DNA from: Desulforegula conservatrix Mb1Pa
GTDB lineage: Bacteria; Desulfobacterota; Desulfobacteria; Desulfobacterales; Desulforegulaceae
DNA length: 54,888 nucleotides
Direction: 5' to 3'
Assembly: GCF_000426225.1 (NCBI RefSeq)
Contig: NZ_AUEY01000022.1
Span: forward strand, 1-54,888
Of the stretch, positions 10,561 through 19,158 are shown in pieces (the stretch's first letter is position 1; each line of letters begins with the position of its first letter). Under the pieces are notes generated by a model that ran no database searches, was not told the DNA's origin, and was given only the letters and a program-made list of their open reading frames with translations. The translations under genes were made by a program, and so were the position numbers.

Positions 10561-10590
10561 AAAAGACTGGGGCTTAAAAAAGCCCCAACC
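10561..10590 (-). terminator. Intrinsic terminator of the 585-aa lipoprotein gene
   Basis: Read on the minus strand, GGGGCTT-TTTT-AAGCCCC (10569-10586) is followed by AGTC and a run of seven T. It lies about 60 bases past the stop codon at 10649. Confidence 0.75.
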
Positions 10591-10648
10591 TTCAAATCTT
10601 ATTTTTTGGATTTAACCCCCCGGCCTTTCGACCGTGGAGAGCTAAGTG

Positions 10649-12406
10649 CTATAGCTTGAATTTGAAGTTCTTCTCTATTATTTTTCCATACTTTATATTT
10701 AAAGTATCTTCGGTATCATCCGGGCTTGCGGGCATGAAGAACTCAAGATACCCTGATGAGTTTGTCACAGGTTCGCCTGTCTGCTCCCAGCTATCACCGC
10801 CTGCCGCTTTGTAGGATATTTTGATCCCTGATACCAGGGGATTGGCAAAGACCATGAAATTCCTGTTCTGCTCTGGCTTTGCATCAATGTTTGCAGGATG
10901 AATAAGTGTGGAAATGGCAATATTCTTTTCAGAAGGTATATCCACGAGCCTCTGGGTTAAATCATTCACATTGACATATTCAATACCTATACTGAAACCT
11001 GTTGGTATGAGATCAAGATTATAATAAATTTCAGGAATATAACCATTCATTAAAATAAGGCTTTCTGACACGCCAAAATCAGGTGCACCGAAGCTTTTGT
11101 TGTTGCCTGGTTTATTGAGAAATCTCGCGTAATTTCTTTCAGGTATGTTTATCCATACAGAATCATCAGAGTCTGTGGATGATATCCCATCAGCATATAG
11201 TTCATTGGCTTCTTTCAAAGTATAAGCATAAAATGCATTTCTAATGCTGCTGGCATCCTTGATATCTGTATATATTGATGAAGCCATATTGGAAAGCAGT
11301 GTCTTTGCATCTTCATCAGTTATATCTGACAATGGTTTTGCTATATGAAGACTTGAAGCAGTCCTGTTAGAAACTATACAACCGACATATGTGGCAATGG
11401 TACCTGTTGACGAGGATATCTCATTTGCACTCATACCCATATAGCTTGAAGAAAGAGCGTCAGGATCTTGGCCAACAGCCTTCAAAAGAAATCCGAGCTT
11501 TATCTTATCCGAATCTACATCTTTAGAGTCGTAAAGATTTCCTGGAGCTGAGGTCTTGAAAGAATTGACCATTTCATTGCATGACTGCACTATTGTGTTT
11601 TTTGACTGCTCAAGAGCGGAGCCTTCAGAATACTCTCTGTTTATGGCTTCAAACTTTTTGAGTTTGGTCAGCTTGCCTTTAACATTAAGCGCGTCATAGG
11701 CTGAAAGAGTCTCGTTTTTTGAAGAATCAGATGTTATTCCAAGCGCTTCATTGATTTTTTTATGCTCTTCGCTTCCTTCAACACTGTTATTGATTATGAA
11801 TATCCCGTTCTTTATTCTTTCTTCGAGAGCCCTTATGAGAATATCAAAATCCCTGTAAGCCAAAAAACCCAGATATCCAAAGTTATTAATAAAATCTGAC
11901 GATATGCTCCCCTGTCCAGGACTATTGTCAGGTAGATTAACAGTCGGGCTCAGATCCCTTTTAAGAAAAAACGATGATGCCCTCTTGCCGATAATTCCGT
12001 TGGTTTTGAAGTACGCGGCGTCATAACCATAAAGGATGGCAGACGCATATTTATCGAGTGCTTTTGATATGCTGTCGGTATATGAATCCATGGCCTCCTG
12101 GGTAAATATCTCCACGGTATTTATATCTTTTGCGTAATCATTGCTAAGGCCGGACATTCCCTTATATGATTCATCGGCGGCTTCCGAAAAAGTCTTGGCC
12201 ATATTCGCGGAGGCTATGGAATATGATTCCGCATTTGTGCGCGTATCTTTGTCAATTTTTGCTTCTGCTGTTCCGGCCACAGAATACTTGCTCGGCCATC
12301 TGTATTTTTCCGTGGAGTCTTCATCGCGACACCCTGAAGATGCAAATGCCGTAAAACAGAGACACAATATCATACTACCTGATAGAAAAACTGAAGTATT
12401 GCCCAT
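10649..12406 (-). CDS. Predicted lipoprotein of unknown function, 585 aa
   Basis: The start ATG 12406 is preceded by AAGGTG. The N-terminus is a lipoprotein signal peptide with the lipobox-like ASSGC, giving the acylated cysteine at residue 26 and an acidic RDEDSTEK after it, so it is probably anchored in an envelope membrane. The mature protein is rich in Ser, Asp, Asn and Ala. The first half is predicted helical (many A, K, E, Y) and the last ~150 residues look beta-rich (IPERNYARFLNKPGN onward). No family is recognised. It stands alone with its own terminator. The 308 bases upstream (12407-12714) contain no gene, only the terminator of the neighbouring YkgJ gene. Confidence 0.7.
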   Translation of the reverse strand: MGNTSVFLSGSMILCLCFTAFASSGCRDEDSTEKYRWPSKYSVAGTAEAKIDKDTRTNAESYSIASANMAKTFSEAADESYKGMSGLSNDYAKDINTVEIFTQEAMDSYTDSISKALDKYASAILYGYDAAYFKTNGIIGKRASSFFLKRDLSPTVNLPDNSPGQGSISSDFINNFGYLGFLAYRDFDILIRALEERIKNGIFIINNSVEGSEEHKKINEALGITSDSSKNETLSAYDALNVKGKLTKLKKFEAINREYSEGSALEQSKNTIVQSCNEMVNSFKTSAPGNLYDSKDVDSDKIKLGFLLKAVGQDPDALSSSYMGMSANEISSSTGTIATYVGCIVSNRTASSLHIAKPLSDITDEDAKTLLSNMASSIYTDIKDASSIRNAFYAYTLKEANELYADGISSTDSDDSVWINIPERNYARFLNKPGNNKSFGAPDFGVSESLILMNGYIPEIYYNLDLIPTGFSIGIEYVNVNDLTQRLVDIPSEKNIAISTLIHPANIDAKPEQNRNFMVFANPLVSGIKISYKAAGGDSWEQTGEPVTNSSGYLEFFMPASPDDTEDTLNIKYGKIIEKNFKFKL

Positions 12407-12660
12407 CTTTTCACCTTAGCGACAAATTTGAGAAAATAAATGCGGTCCAATTTGAAGGAAGATCCCTCTATGCAGCCAAACAATCAACATGGAGAATGCC
12501 TGGATATGCTGCACCGGCGTTTCAGCTCCTTTTATCTGCCATAATGAAGTAGGGGCAGTTATTTGGCTGGGGATTTAAAATGGCCATAATATAGCCAATA
12601 AAAGAAAAAAACCAAATCATTTTTTATGGAAGGGTACAGTGTTTTACAATAAAAACACAA

Positions 12661-12689
12661 AAACCCGGCGCAATAATAGCGCCGGGTTT
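12661..12689 (-). terminator. Strong intrinsic terminator, usable on both strands
   Basis: Perfect 11-bp stem AAACCCGGCGC / GCGCCGGGTTT with loop AATAATA; T-rich tracts flank it on both strands. It lies 25 bases past the stop of the minus-strand YkgJ gene. Confidence 0.9.
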
Positions 12690-12714
12690 ATTTTCGATTA
12701 ATCGGAAAATTCTA

Positions 12715-13518
12715 TTATCCTGCCTGGGGTGCTAATGGCCGGAACATCGGATCCGGATTCTCTCTCTTGAAAAAAGTAGAAGTAACCCATTTTGTTGAAA
12801 AATCAAGTAGAGCGATGTCATCAACCTTTATTCTCTCAAGAAGTTTAGGGTCAAATGGATTATATCTTTTGAGAAATGTGCTTTCAAATACAAAAGTACG
12901 GAAACTGTCCAGATTATAGCAGGCCATGAAATACATCTGCTTGCTCGCTTCAGAAAGCTTATGATCCTGGGGGAAGGATTTTTTTCTTACAACGATATCT
13001 GTCCAGCCGGCATTTATTGAATCGTGAAGATCAACGCCCTGATCTTCTCTCCATTTTTTAACTGTCCATTCCGTCGACTCTTCGTGGCCTTTGCATATGT
13101 CTTCCTGGAGAAGAAAATAAAAACCCGATTCGTCTTCTTGCGGTTTCTGGGCAAGTGAAGCCACTCCAAGCGGATAGTATCTGCAAGCTGTTGGTCTGTC
13201 TTCGTAAATCAGGCAACCTGAATCCCTTACAAAAGGACAAGATTTTTTTTCATCATCGAGTAGCCTCATGACCGGCATTGGCAGATCTGTTTTTTCAAGA
13301 AGCCTGAGTTCCGTATACATCGGCAAAAAATCATCTGATGTCATGCCCAGGCACTTTTTCATTCTTATTACGTCATAGGGGGTAAGCATTATATCTATCC
13401 CGCGACAGCACCTCGTAAAACAGGACACATCCTTATGGCACCTGAATTTGAAAGTGCTTTCCTCGGTCATTTGCACAGGTATTATTTCTGCTTTCTTTTT
13501 TACACTCTTATCTGTCAT
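12715..13518 (-). CDS. YkgJ-family (UPF0153) cysteine-cluster protein, 267 aa
   Basis: Carries the CxxxCxxxCC-type cluster SCFTRCCRG near residue 30, and further on CPFVRDSGCLIYEDRPTACR, the second half of the family's metal/Fe-S-binding cysteine motif. YkgJ-like proteins are thought to bind zinc or an Fe-S cluster; their substrate is not established. The reading frame extends to ATG 13560, but ATG 13518 has a near-perfect ribosome binding site (GAGGAG, six bases before), so that start is chosen. The gene is monocistronic, with a strong terminator immediately after it. A second family member lies at 17257-17967. Confidence 0.85.
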   Translation of the reverse strand: MTDKSVKKKAEIIPVQMTEESTFKFRCHKDVSCFTRCCRGIDIMLTPYDVIRMKKCLGMTSDDFLPMYTELRLLEKTDLPMPVMRLLDDEKKSCPFVRDSGCLIYEDRPTACRYYPLGVASLAQKPQEDESGFYFLLQEDICKGHEESTEWTVKKWREDQGVDLHDSINAGWTDIVVRKKSFPQDHKLSEASKQMYFMACYNLDSFRTFVFESTFLKRYNPFDPKLLERIKVDDIALLDFSTKWVTSTFFKRENPDPMFRPLAPQAG

Positions 13519-13781
13519 AACAGCTCCTCGGATTAGCCCCAATACTTCTGAAGCCTTCATGAATTTATATTCTGAATCTCAATAGCCAACAAGAACGCTT
13601 TAGTCAACCTGATTAGTCAAAAAATCAATCAATACAGTTCTTTATGGCAGGCTGCGGATGAGAAGCGAAATTTCAGGGTTTTTGACCTTGATTTCAAAAA
13701 AAAAAGTCCATAATGTATACTTTTTAAAATTCATAAATAATTAAAAACATACACGAAAAAGATGGATCCGGGAGAGTTTGA

Positions 13782-14846
13782 ATGAACCTGACAGTAAAAA
13801 AGGCAAACAGTCTGAAACAAAAGCCGGATGAATCAAATCTTGGCTTTGGCACAATATTTACGGATCATATGTTCAATATGGACTACGATCCTGAAAAAGG
13901 CTGGCATAATCAACGTATTGAGCCATATGGCCCCATGATCATGGATCCTGCGACCATGGTACTTCATTACGGCCAATCAATATTTGAAGGACTCAAGGCA
14001 TTCATAGGCGAAAGTGGTGAAGTACGTCTTTTCAGACCAAAAGATAATTTTGCAAGGCTAAACAGATCAGCACGGCGCATGTGCATTCCTGAAATTGATC
14101 CGGCTACAGTCATAGAGGCTCTCAAGGAACTTGTAAGGCTTGATAAAAGCTGGGTGCCTTCTGCTCCGGGAACATCCCTTTATATAAGGCCTGCGATTGT
14201 TGCAACAGATCCATATGTTGGGGTGAGAGCTTCGAGTACTTACAGATTTTTTATTATTCTCAGCCCGGTCGGAGCCTATTACAAGGAAGGCTTCAACCCT
14301 GTAAAAATCTGGATTTCCAAGGATTACGTAAGGGCGGTCATAGGCGGTCTCGGAGAAGCAAAAACAGCTGCTAACTATGCCGCAAGCCTTTATGCCAGTG
14401 AAGAAGCACATAAAAACGGATATACCCAGGTTCTCTGGCTTGATGGTGTTGAAAGAAAATATATCGAAGAAGTCGGCTCAATGAACATATTTTTTGTAAT
14501 TGGCGACGAACTTGTAACTCCGGCTCTTACGGGGAGTATACTCGCAGGGATAACAAGGGAGTCTGTGATCAAGATAGCCTCTGAAAAATGGGGTATGAAG
14601 GTTTCGGAAAGAAAAATTTCCATTGATGAGATCATGGAAGCGGATGCAAAAGGCATTTTAAAAGAGTCATTCGGAACAGGCACGGCAGCTGTTATTTCTC
14701 CAGTAGGCAATATTAAATACGGAGATAAAATAATAACCATCAATAATGGTGAAGTTGGGCCAGTTGCAAAAAAGGCATTTGATACCATTACAGGCATCCA
14801 GTACGGAAAGCTTGAAGATCCTTTTGGCTGGGTAGAAATAATATAG
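13782..14846 (+). CDS. ilvE: Branched-chain amino-acid aminotransferase
   Basis: A PLP-dependent fold-type IV enzyme that exchanges amino groups between Leu/Ile/Val and 2-oxoglutarate, the last step of their synthesis. Its 354 residues and layout match the longer (BCAT2-like) group. Visible are YGQSIFEGLKAF (63-74), the RLNRSARRM block (92-100), the PLP lysine in GEAKTAANYAAS (Lys194) and the EEVGSMNIFFV strand (229-239). GGGAGAG lies a few bases before the ATG. It is a single-gene unit bounded by a GC-rich terminator. Confidence 0.95.
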   Translation: MNLTVKKANSLKQKPDESNLGFGTIFTDHMFNMDYDPEKGWHNQRIEPYGPMIMDPATMVLHYGQSIFEGLKAFIGESGEVRLFRPKDNFARLNRSARRMCIPEIDPATVIEALKELVRLDKSWVPSAPGTSLYIRPAIVATDPYVGVRASSTYRFFIILSPVGAYYKEGFNPVKIWISKDYVRAVIGGLGEAKTAANYAASLYASEEAHKNGYTQVLWLDGVERKYIEEVGSMNIFFVIGDELVTPALTGSILAGITRESVIKIASEKWGMKVSERKISIDEIMEADAKGILKESFGTGTAAVISPVGNIKYGDKIITINNGEVGPVAKKAFDTITGIQYGKLEDPFGWVEII

Positions 14847-14880
14847 CTTTAATATACTTCAGCTTGATGCAATCATAAAA

Positions 14881-14905
14881 GAGGCCGTTTTCGCGGCCTC
14901 TTTTT
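14881..14905 (+). terminator. Intrinsic terminator after ilvE
   Basis: GAGGCCG-TTTTCG-CGGCCTC followed by TTTTT, 34 bases past the ilvE stop codon. Confidence 0.9.
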
Positions 14906-15055
14906 ATAATGTTAAATAATTTTATTTATTGCACCCATCAACGTTATGAAGTATGTGATCTGATATATATCATATAAACCTCATTTATTTTATGTTTCAG
15001 ATTCGGTCACAGCCAAATTTCTGTCTTTTTTCAGTATTAGTTTTGGATGCAATTA

Positions 15056-15934
15056 ATGAAAATTAAAAAAGCCATATTCCCAGTTGCAGGATTAGGCACG
15101 AGATTCCTGCCAGCCACCAAGGCCATGCCCAAAGAAATGCTTCCGGTGGTTGACAAGCCGCTTATTCAGTATGCTGTTGAAGAAGCTCTTTCAGCAGGCA
15201 TTGAGCAGATCATATTTGTTACAGGCCGTGGCAAGAGTGCCCTTGAAGACCATTTTGACCATTCTTTCAGGCTTGAGCAAACGCTAATAAGCAAAGAAAA
15301 AAATGACCTTTTAAGACAGGTTCAGGAAATAATCCCGGAATCAGGTACCATAGTTTATACTCGCCAGAATCAACCTCTGGGCCTTGGGCATGCTATATGG
15401 TGTGCAAGGGACATCATAGGTGATGAGCCATTTGCCGTTCTTCTTGCAGATGACCTGATCATGTCTGGAAAATCAGTGCTTGGCCAGATGATTTCAAAAT
15501 TTGAGCGTCTCAGAGCATCTGTCGTAGCCATAGAGGAAGTCAGCAAATCCGAAACCGACAAGTACGGGATAATTGATGGAATTGATAGCGGCGATAATAT
15601 GGTTGAAATCAAAGGAATGATTGAAAAGCCAAAACCGGAAAACGCTCCTTCTAACCTTGCTATCATCGGCAGATATATTCTTACTCCGAGGATCTTCGAA
15701 TTGCTGGAAAAGCAGCAGAAGGGCGCAGGCGGTGAAATTCAGCTAACAGATGCGATGGCAAGTCTGCTGGATGATCAACCAATCTATGGTTACAAATTCA
15801 GTGGAAAAAGATTCGATTGTGGCAGCAAGGCTGGTTTTCTCAAAGCCAACATCGCTTTTGCGTTAGAAAATGAAGAAATCAAAAAAGAGCTTATTCCATA
15901 TCTTCGAGAAATTTCAAAAGAAAACGGAGTTTAA
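15056..15934 (+). CDS. galU: UTP-glucose-1-phosphate uridylyltransferase
   Basis: Makes UDP-glucose from UTP and glucose-1-phosphate for envelope polysaccharides. The nucleotidyltransferase signature GLGTRFLPATKAMPKEMLP is at the N-terminus, followed by DKPLIQYAVEEAL, the central LLADDLI and the C-terminal SGKRFDCGSKAGFLKANI. The length (292 residues) is normal for bacterial GalU. The ORF also opens at ATG 15047; ATG 15056 gives the usual N-terminus, and neither start has a strong ribosome binding site. Monocistronic. Confidence 0.95.
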   Translation: MKIKKAIFPVAGLGTRFLPATKAMPKEMLPVVDKPLIQYAVEEALSAGIEQIIFVTGRGKSALEDHFDHSFRLEQTLISKEKNDLLRQVQEIIPESGTIVYTRQNQPLGLGHAIWCARDIIGDEPFAVLLADDLIMSGKSVLGQMISKFERLRASVVAIEEVSKSETDKYGIIDGIDSGDNMVEIKGMIEKPKPENAPSNLAIIGRYILTPRIFELLEKQQKGAGGEIQLTDAMASLLDDQPIYGYKFSGKRFDCGSKAGFLKANIAFALENEEIKKELIPYLREISKENGV

Positions 15935-16051
15935 GACTTTAAAGATGCTGACAACATAAGAGCCGTTGCCAAGAAGCTCTCTAAAAGTTTTATGGATAGA
16001 TTATAAGAACAGAGTGTCACCCGTAAGCTCCGGTGTTTTTATCTATATAAA

Positions 16052-16079
16052 ATGTGGCGGCTTCTTTTCAAAAAGCGAC
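16052..16079 (+). repeat. Partial copy of the second dispersed repeat
   Basis: GCGGCTTC-TTTTCAAAAAGCGACCC resembles the core hairpin of the 53-bp repeat seen at 31348 and 44541. It lies 55 bases from copy B of the larger element, repeating the association seen at the other two sites. Confidence 0.45.
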
Positions 16080-16133
16080 CCAATTGAGGCCATTCAAATC
16101 ACTTTGATTTTAAATTGGAATAATATTGACAAA

Positions 16134-16256
16134 GTCACAAAAAGTCCGTTTCCTTCATTCCTGCGAAGGCCGGAGCCCAGAAGTAACTGAGAATACAAAG
16201 ATGCCGGATCAAGTCCTGCATGACGCCGCCCCCTTTTTTTTGACTTTTTGCGGGAC
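16134..16256 (-). repeat. Dispersed inverted-repeat element, copy B (reverse orientation)
   Basis: Reverse-complement copy: CCCGCAAAAAGTC at its left end, GGACTTTTTGTGAC at its right end. It is the only clear full-length copy in this orientation. It fills most of the 331-base gap between galU and the convergent lytic transglycosylase, which otherwise shows only the partial repeat at 16052. Confidence 0.85.
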
Positions 16257-16265
16257 CATCAATAT

Positions 16266-16907
16266 TTATCCGGCTCTGAGCTTGTTGTAAAATTTTATGA
16301 CCAGTTCAACATAATTCTGGGTCTCAGGGTAGGGCGGAATGGAATTGTTGAAGCGCTCCACCGCTCCTGGGCCTGCATTATAAGCCGCAATTACAAGTTC
16401 AAGATCCTCCTTGAAGCGGTCCATAAGATCGCTCAAAAAACGAGTTCCTCCCATTATGTTGGAAACAGGATCAAAAGCATCCAAAACCCCATAATCACTG
16501 GCTGTTCCTGGCATGAGCTGCATTAGCCCCATGGCCCCCTTGGGGGATACGGCAGATGGATTGAAATTTGACTCGACCGCTATCACCGCCTTTATCAGAG
16601 CCTCTGAAATATTATATCTGGCAGCAGCAAGCTTTATGGCGTCATCATAGCGACTTTTTTCAGGGATTGTCAGGCAGGATGTTTTATATGACCTTGAAGA
16701 CAGAAATGCCTTGGGCACATAAAGAAAAATCTTGTATTGCGCGTCATGTTTTTCACTTCTTACAGGAGCATCGGTGAAATAATATTTGCAGCCACCGCGA
16801 CCTATTCCCTGATATATGGCATCTTTCTCCTCATCGGAAAAAGCACTGGCAGGAATAAGAAAAATAACGGTCATAGATATAACAAGCAGGCTTCTCGTAT
16901 AAGCCAT
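16266..16907 (-). CDS. Secreted lytic transglycosylase (SLT domain)
   Basis: Cleaves the MurNAc-GlcNAc bond of peptidoglycan in the periplasm. The signal peptide is about residues 1-24 (cleavage near SAFS). A short segment containing GGCKYYFTDAP (about 38-48) resembles the small domain often found before SLT. The catalytic domain starts near 88, with catalytic Glu112 in AVIAVESNFNP, then GAMGLMQLMP and the AYNAGPGAV motif. The 213-residue length fits the small SLT family. GGGAGGAGG precedes the ATG. Monocistronic. Confidence 0.92.
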   Translation of the reverse strand: MAYTRSLLVISMTVIFLIPASAFSDEEKDAIYQGIGRGGCKYYFTDAPVRSEKHDAQYKIFLYVPKAFLSSRSYKTSCLTIPEKSRYDDAIKLAAARYNISEALIKAVIAVESNFNPSAVSPKGAMGLMQLMPGTASDYGVLDAFDPVSNIMGGTRFLSDLMDRFKEDLELVIAAYNAGPGAVERFNNSIPPYPETQNYVELVIKFYNKLRAG

Positions 16908-17256
16908 AAAAGCCTCCTCCCGTGGGATAGCGCAGTAAAAACCATAATGCCTTTTGTTTACAAAGCATTTAAAATTCCGGCGTGCTCTTTATCCGCTTTT
17001 TTTGCTGCGTTGATCAAGAAGCAGGGTACATGAAGCCATAATAAAGACATTTTTGAAATTTGGCAATTTTTAAGCCCAAAATGATCTTCGTGGATACCTA
17101 TTCAATTCCCTGTTGCGATTCTGAAAGCATGGCCTAAACATACGTGAGGCTTTAAAATATAAGGCCGTACATTTTTTTCACAAAAAGATCTGCATCGGAA
17201 ACAAATTAACGCAGCAGAGCTTCTAAATTGCTTTTTCGTGGGAATATTATTTGATT
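16908..17256. other. Gene-free 349-base stretch
   Basis: Between two minus-strand genes. AT-rich, with no supported ORF, terminator, repeat copy or RNA gene. The only recognisable element is the ribosome binding site of the lytic transglycosylase at its left edge. Confidence 0.6.
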
Positions 17257-17967
17257 TTATCTTCCCATATTATTTGCTGCTGAAGTCCCTATTTCAGCAA
17301 CCGCCTTAAGCACATGCCTTATCTGCTCCTGATGTTCCGGCGGTACCATAAGAAAGGGCATGGCCATGCATCTGACAAAATCAGTCGGCAGAGAATTCAG
17401 GTCTGAGCCATGGGCATAGGATTCCATGTTAGCAGAGTCAGACATCCAGACAATCGCGTCCGTGAGATTGGCAACGAACCCATTTTTATCTAGATGTTCA
17501 ATATATTGAAGGAATACATTATTAAGCGTCACAATAAAAGGCGGCAATACCGAATAGCCGCCGTCCTCGCAAACCTGTTCGGAATGCATGCATCTGCAAT
17601 GAAAGGGTCTGACATCATAAATTCCGCACTCGCCTGAGGAAGCAAGAAATGGGCATGGCTTCCATGAGGCGTCAATAAATTCTTCCGGCTCTTCACCACC
17701 TGATATAATTATCGAAGCAAAACCATTGGAGGTCGTTTTAGGGATAAACCTTGGCAAGACAAGTGACTTTTTTAATGAATCCGTAAAAAAATGTCCGTTT
17801 CCAGCAAGAATGAATTCAGAAACAAGAAAAGACTCAAGGCTCGTGACTGTGACATTTCTTGTACAGCATGAATGGCAGCCTTTTTTGCAGGATAAGGGGT
17901 AATCCTGTATAATGCCTTCATAAAGAGCGAATATTTTATCAAGAATAGATAGCCTGGTATTTATCAT
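17257..17967 (-). CDS. YkgJ-family cysteine-cluster protein, 236 aa
   Basis: The N-terminal CKKGCHSCC (about 27-35) and the later CPFLASSGECGIYDVRPFHCRC (split over the family's second cysteine group) place this in the YkgJ/UPF0153 family, probably metal- or Fe-S-binding, with function unknown. It differs strongly from the paralogue at 12715: only the cysteine framework is shared. There is no signal peptide. The start ATG 17967 is accepted although the upstream sequence has only a weak GAGG. Monocistronic. Confidence 0.83.
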   Translation of the reverse strand: MINTRLSILDKIFALYEGIIQDYPLSCKKGCHSCCTRNVTVTSLESFLVSEFILAGNGHFFTDSLKKSLVLPRFIPKTTSNGFASIIISGGEEPEEFIDASWKPCPFLASSGECGIYDVRPFHCRCMHSEQVCEDGGYSVLPPFIVTLNNVFLQYIEHLDKNGFVANLTDAIVWMSDSANMESYAHGSDLNSLPTDFVRCMAMPFLMVPPEHQEQIRHVLKAVAEIGTSAANNMGR

Positions 17968-18132
17968 AACCTCATTCCCACTTGTTTTTCATAAAGCACC
18001 AAAAACATTCCCATATAAATAGGGGCAAATAAACTACTTGCTAATGTTGGCATTTGCTCAAAAAAAACAGTTGTTTGAAATAAAAGCAAAATAAACATGT
18101 CCTTAATTTTTATGGCTGAACATGCTTTTTAC

Positions 18133-18161
18133 TTGACATAAATCCTCACCGATATTAATTT
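18133..18161 (+). promoter_or_regulatory. Probable sigma-70 promoter of tRNA-Val
   Basis: TTGACA at 18133-18138 is a perfect -35. TTAATT at 18155-18160 (16-base spacer) is a weak -10. The tRNA begins 13 bases further on. Confidence 0.6.
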
Positions 18162-18173
18162 CGTGACACTTAA

Positions 18174-18249
18174 AGGCGCGTAGCTCAGTTGGTAGAGCGC
18201 TACCCCGACACGGTAGAAGTCTCCGGTTCGAGTCCGGACGCGCCTACCA
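18174..18249 (+). tRNA. tRNA-Val (anticodon GAC)
   Basis: A 76-nt cloverleaf with encoded CCA: acceptor AGGCGCG/CGCGCCT, D stem GCTC/GAGC, anticodon stem CTACC/GGTAG, T stem TCCGG/CCGGA with loop TTCGAGT. The anticodon loop reads CCGACAC, so the anticodon is GAC. Position 33, almost always U, is C here. Confidence 0.93.
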
Positions 18250-18259
18250 TAAAAAAAAT

Positions 18260-18286
18260 AAGGGATTGCTTAGCAATCCCTTTTTT
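18260..18286 (+). terminator. tRNA terminator
   Basis: AAGGGATTGC-TTA-GCAATCCCTT then TTTT, starting 11 bases after the CCA end. Confidence 0.9.
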
Positions 18287-18345
18287 GTGTTCTAAATCCC
18301 GGCAATTCCGTCAGCCCTTTAAAAATGATAAAGCTAAAACAAATA

Positions 18346-18489
18346 TCAGCTACCAGATTTAACTTTCACTTTTCTTTTCGAGCTGCCAAGCGCTTTTTCT
18401 AAATCATCAAACCATTCCCAGAAATGCTTGTCACATGATCTCTCACTGCTTTGAATATCTGTTTCTACTGATGACTTCCTGAAATGCAT
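18346..18489 (-). CDS. Small hypothetical protein, 47 aa
   Basis: ATG 18489 is preceded by a strong ribosome binding site (GGGGGAGAGG, ending 3 bases upstream). The ORF encodes a charged peptide with a tryptophan-rich centre (HFWEWFDDLEKAL) and a very basic tail (SSKRKVKVKSGS). No family is recognised. The ribosome binding site and unusual composition make it likely to be translated; without comparison it remains a prediction. Confidence 0.5.
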   Translation of the reverse strand: MHFRKSSVETDIQSSERSCDKHFWEWFDDLEKALGSSKRKVKVKSGS

Positions 18490-18647
18490 GGCCTCTCCCC
18501 CTTTTTTGAATGAAGCTATCATTTGCCCAAAACATCAGAAGGAGCTATTACATAAAATAAATAGTGTCAAGACCATGAGTTTAATATTAAAAAAATATTT
18601 GGGATTTGTTTCGAATGGAATTTCTGCATTGCGGCGCAGCAAAGAAA

Positions 18648-18748
18648 AAAGCTGACTCTTTCGCGAAGGTGGGATCGGGGGACGAAAGAATCAGCTTTAA
18701 GGAGCGGAGGGGTTGCGCTCGTTAGAAGCTTCATTTAACATGGCTTCT
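18648..18748. other. Cluster of three hairpins in a 660-base gene-free region; candidate structured RNA
   Basis: Hairpin 1 pairs 18648-18663 with 18683-18698 (16 positions, one C-A mismatch on plus, which is a G-U wobble on minus). Hairpin 2 pairs GAGCG 18702-18706 with CGCTC 18716-18720. Hairpin 3 pairs AGAAGC 18724-18729 with GCTTCT 18743-18748. The rest of 18490-19128 is AT-rich without an ORF that can be supported. Confidence 0.4.
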
Positions 18749-19128
18749 TATCTCATTTTTGATGTAATCTTGTCCATAAGATGACTATTTCATTTTTATG
18801 GGGAAATCCCCCAGGATTCTGCCTACACTCTGTACAATCTATTCCTATTAATCGGACTTTATTTCCGTATTCCTGATTAATAAGAATTTATTTGAATAGC
18901 GTTTCTAAAGAGTATAACTAAATATTGGTATTATTTATATTATGGGCACTATATGTCTTGGAAGGTTTCGGACGGCTCCTCATTGATCAAAATGAACTGA
19001 ATCGGGATTCTCCCGAAGCCAAATAGAATTTGATGCAAATTGCTCATGGGCACGCGCTCTTTAAATTATTTTTTAAACCTAATTGGAAACAATATCTGTA
19101 TTTTAAAAAACATGGAAAAGGCTTCATT

Positions 19129-19158
19129 ATGAATCAGACTGTAAAAATCATATGCTAA
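19129..19158 (+). CDS. Possible nine-codon leader ORF overlapping the exonuclease start
   Basis: ATG 19129 follows GGAAAAGG at a suitable distance and encodes MNQTVKIIC; its TAA (19156-19158) overlaps the ATG of the next gene at 19152. The downstream gene has no ribosome binding site of its own, so this mini-ORF could deliver ribosomes to it by termination-reinitiation. Confidence 0.35.
   Translation: MNQTVKIIC

Noticed and set aside
18174-18748. Integrative element at the tRNA-Val gene
   Set aside because: No integrase and no repeated tRNA 3' end within the window.
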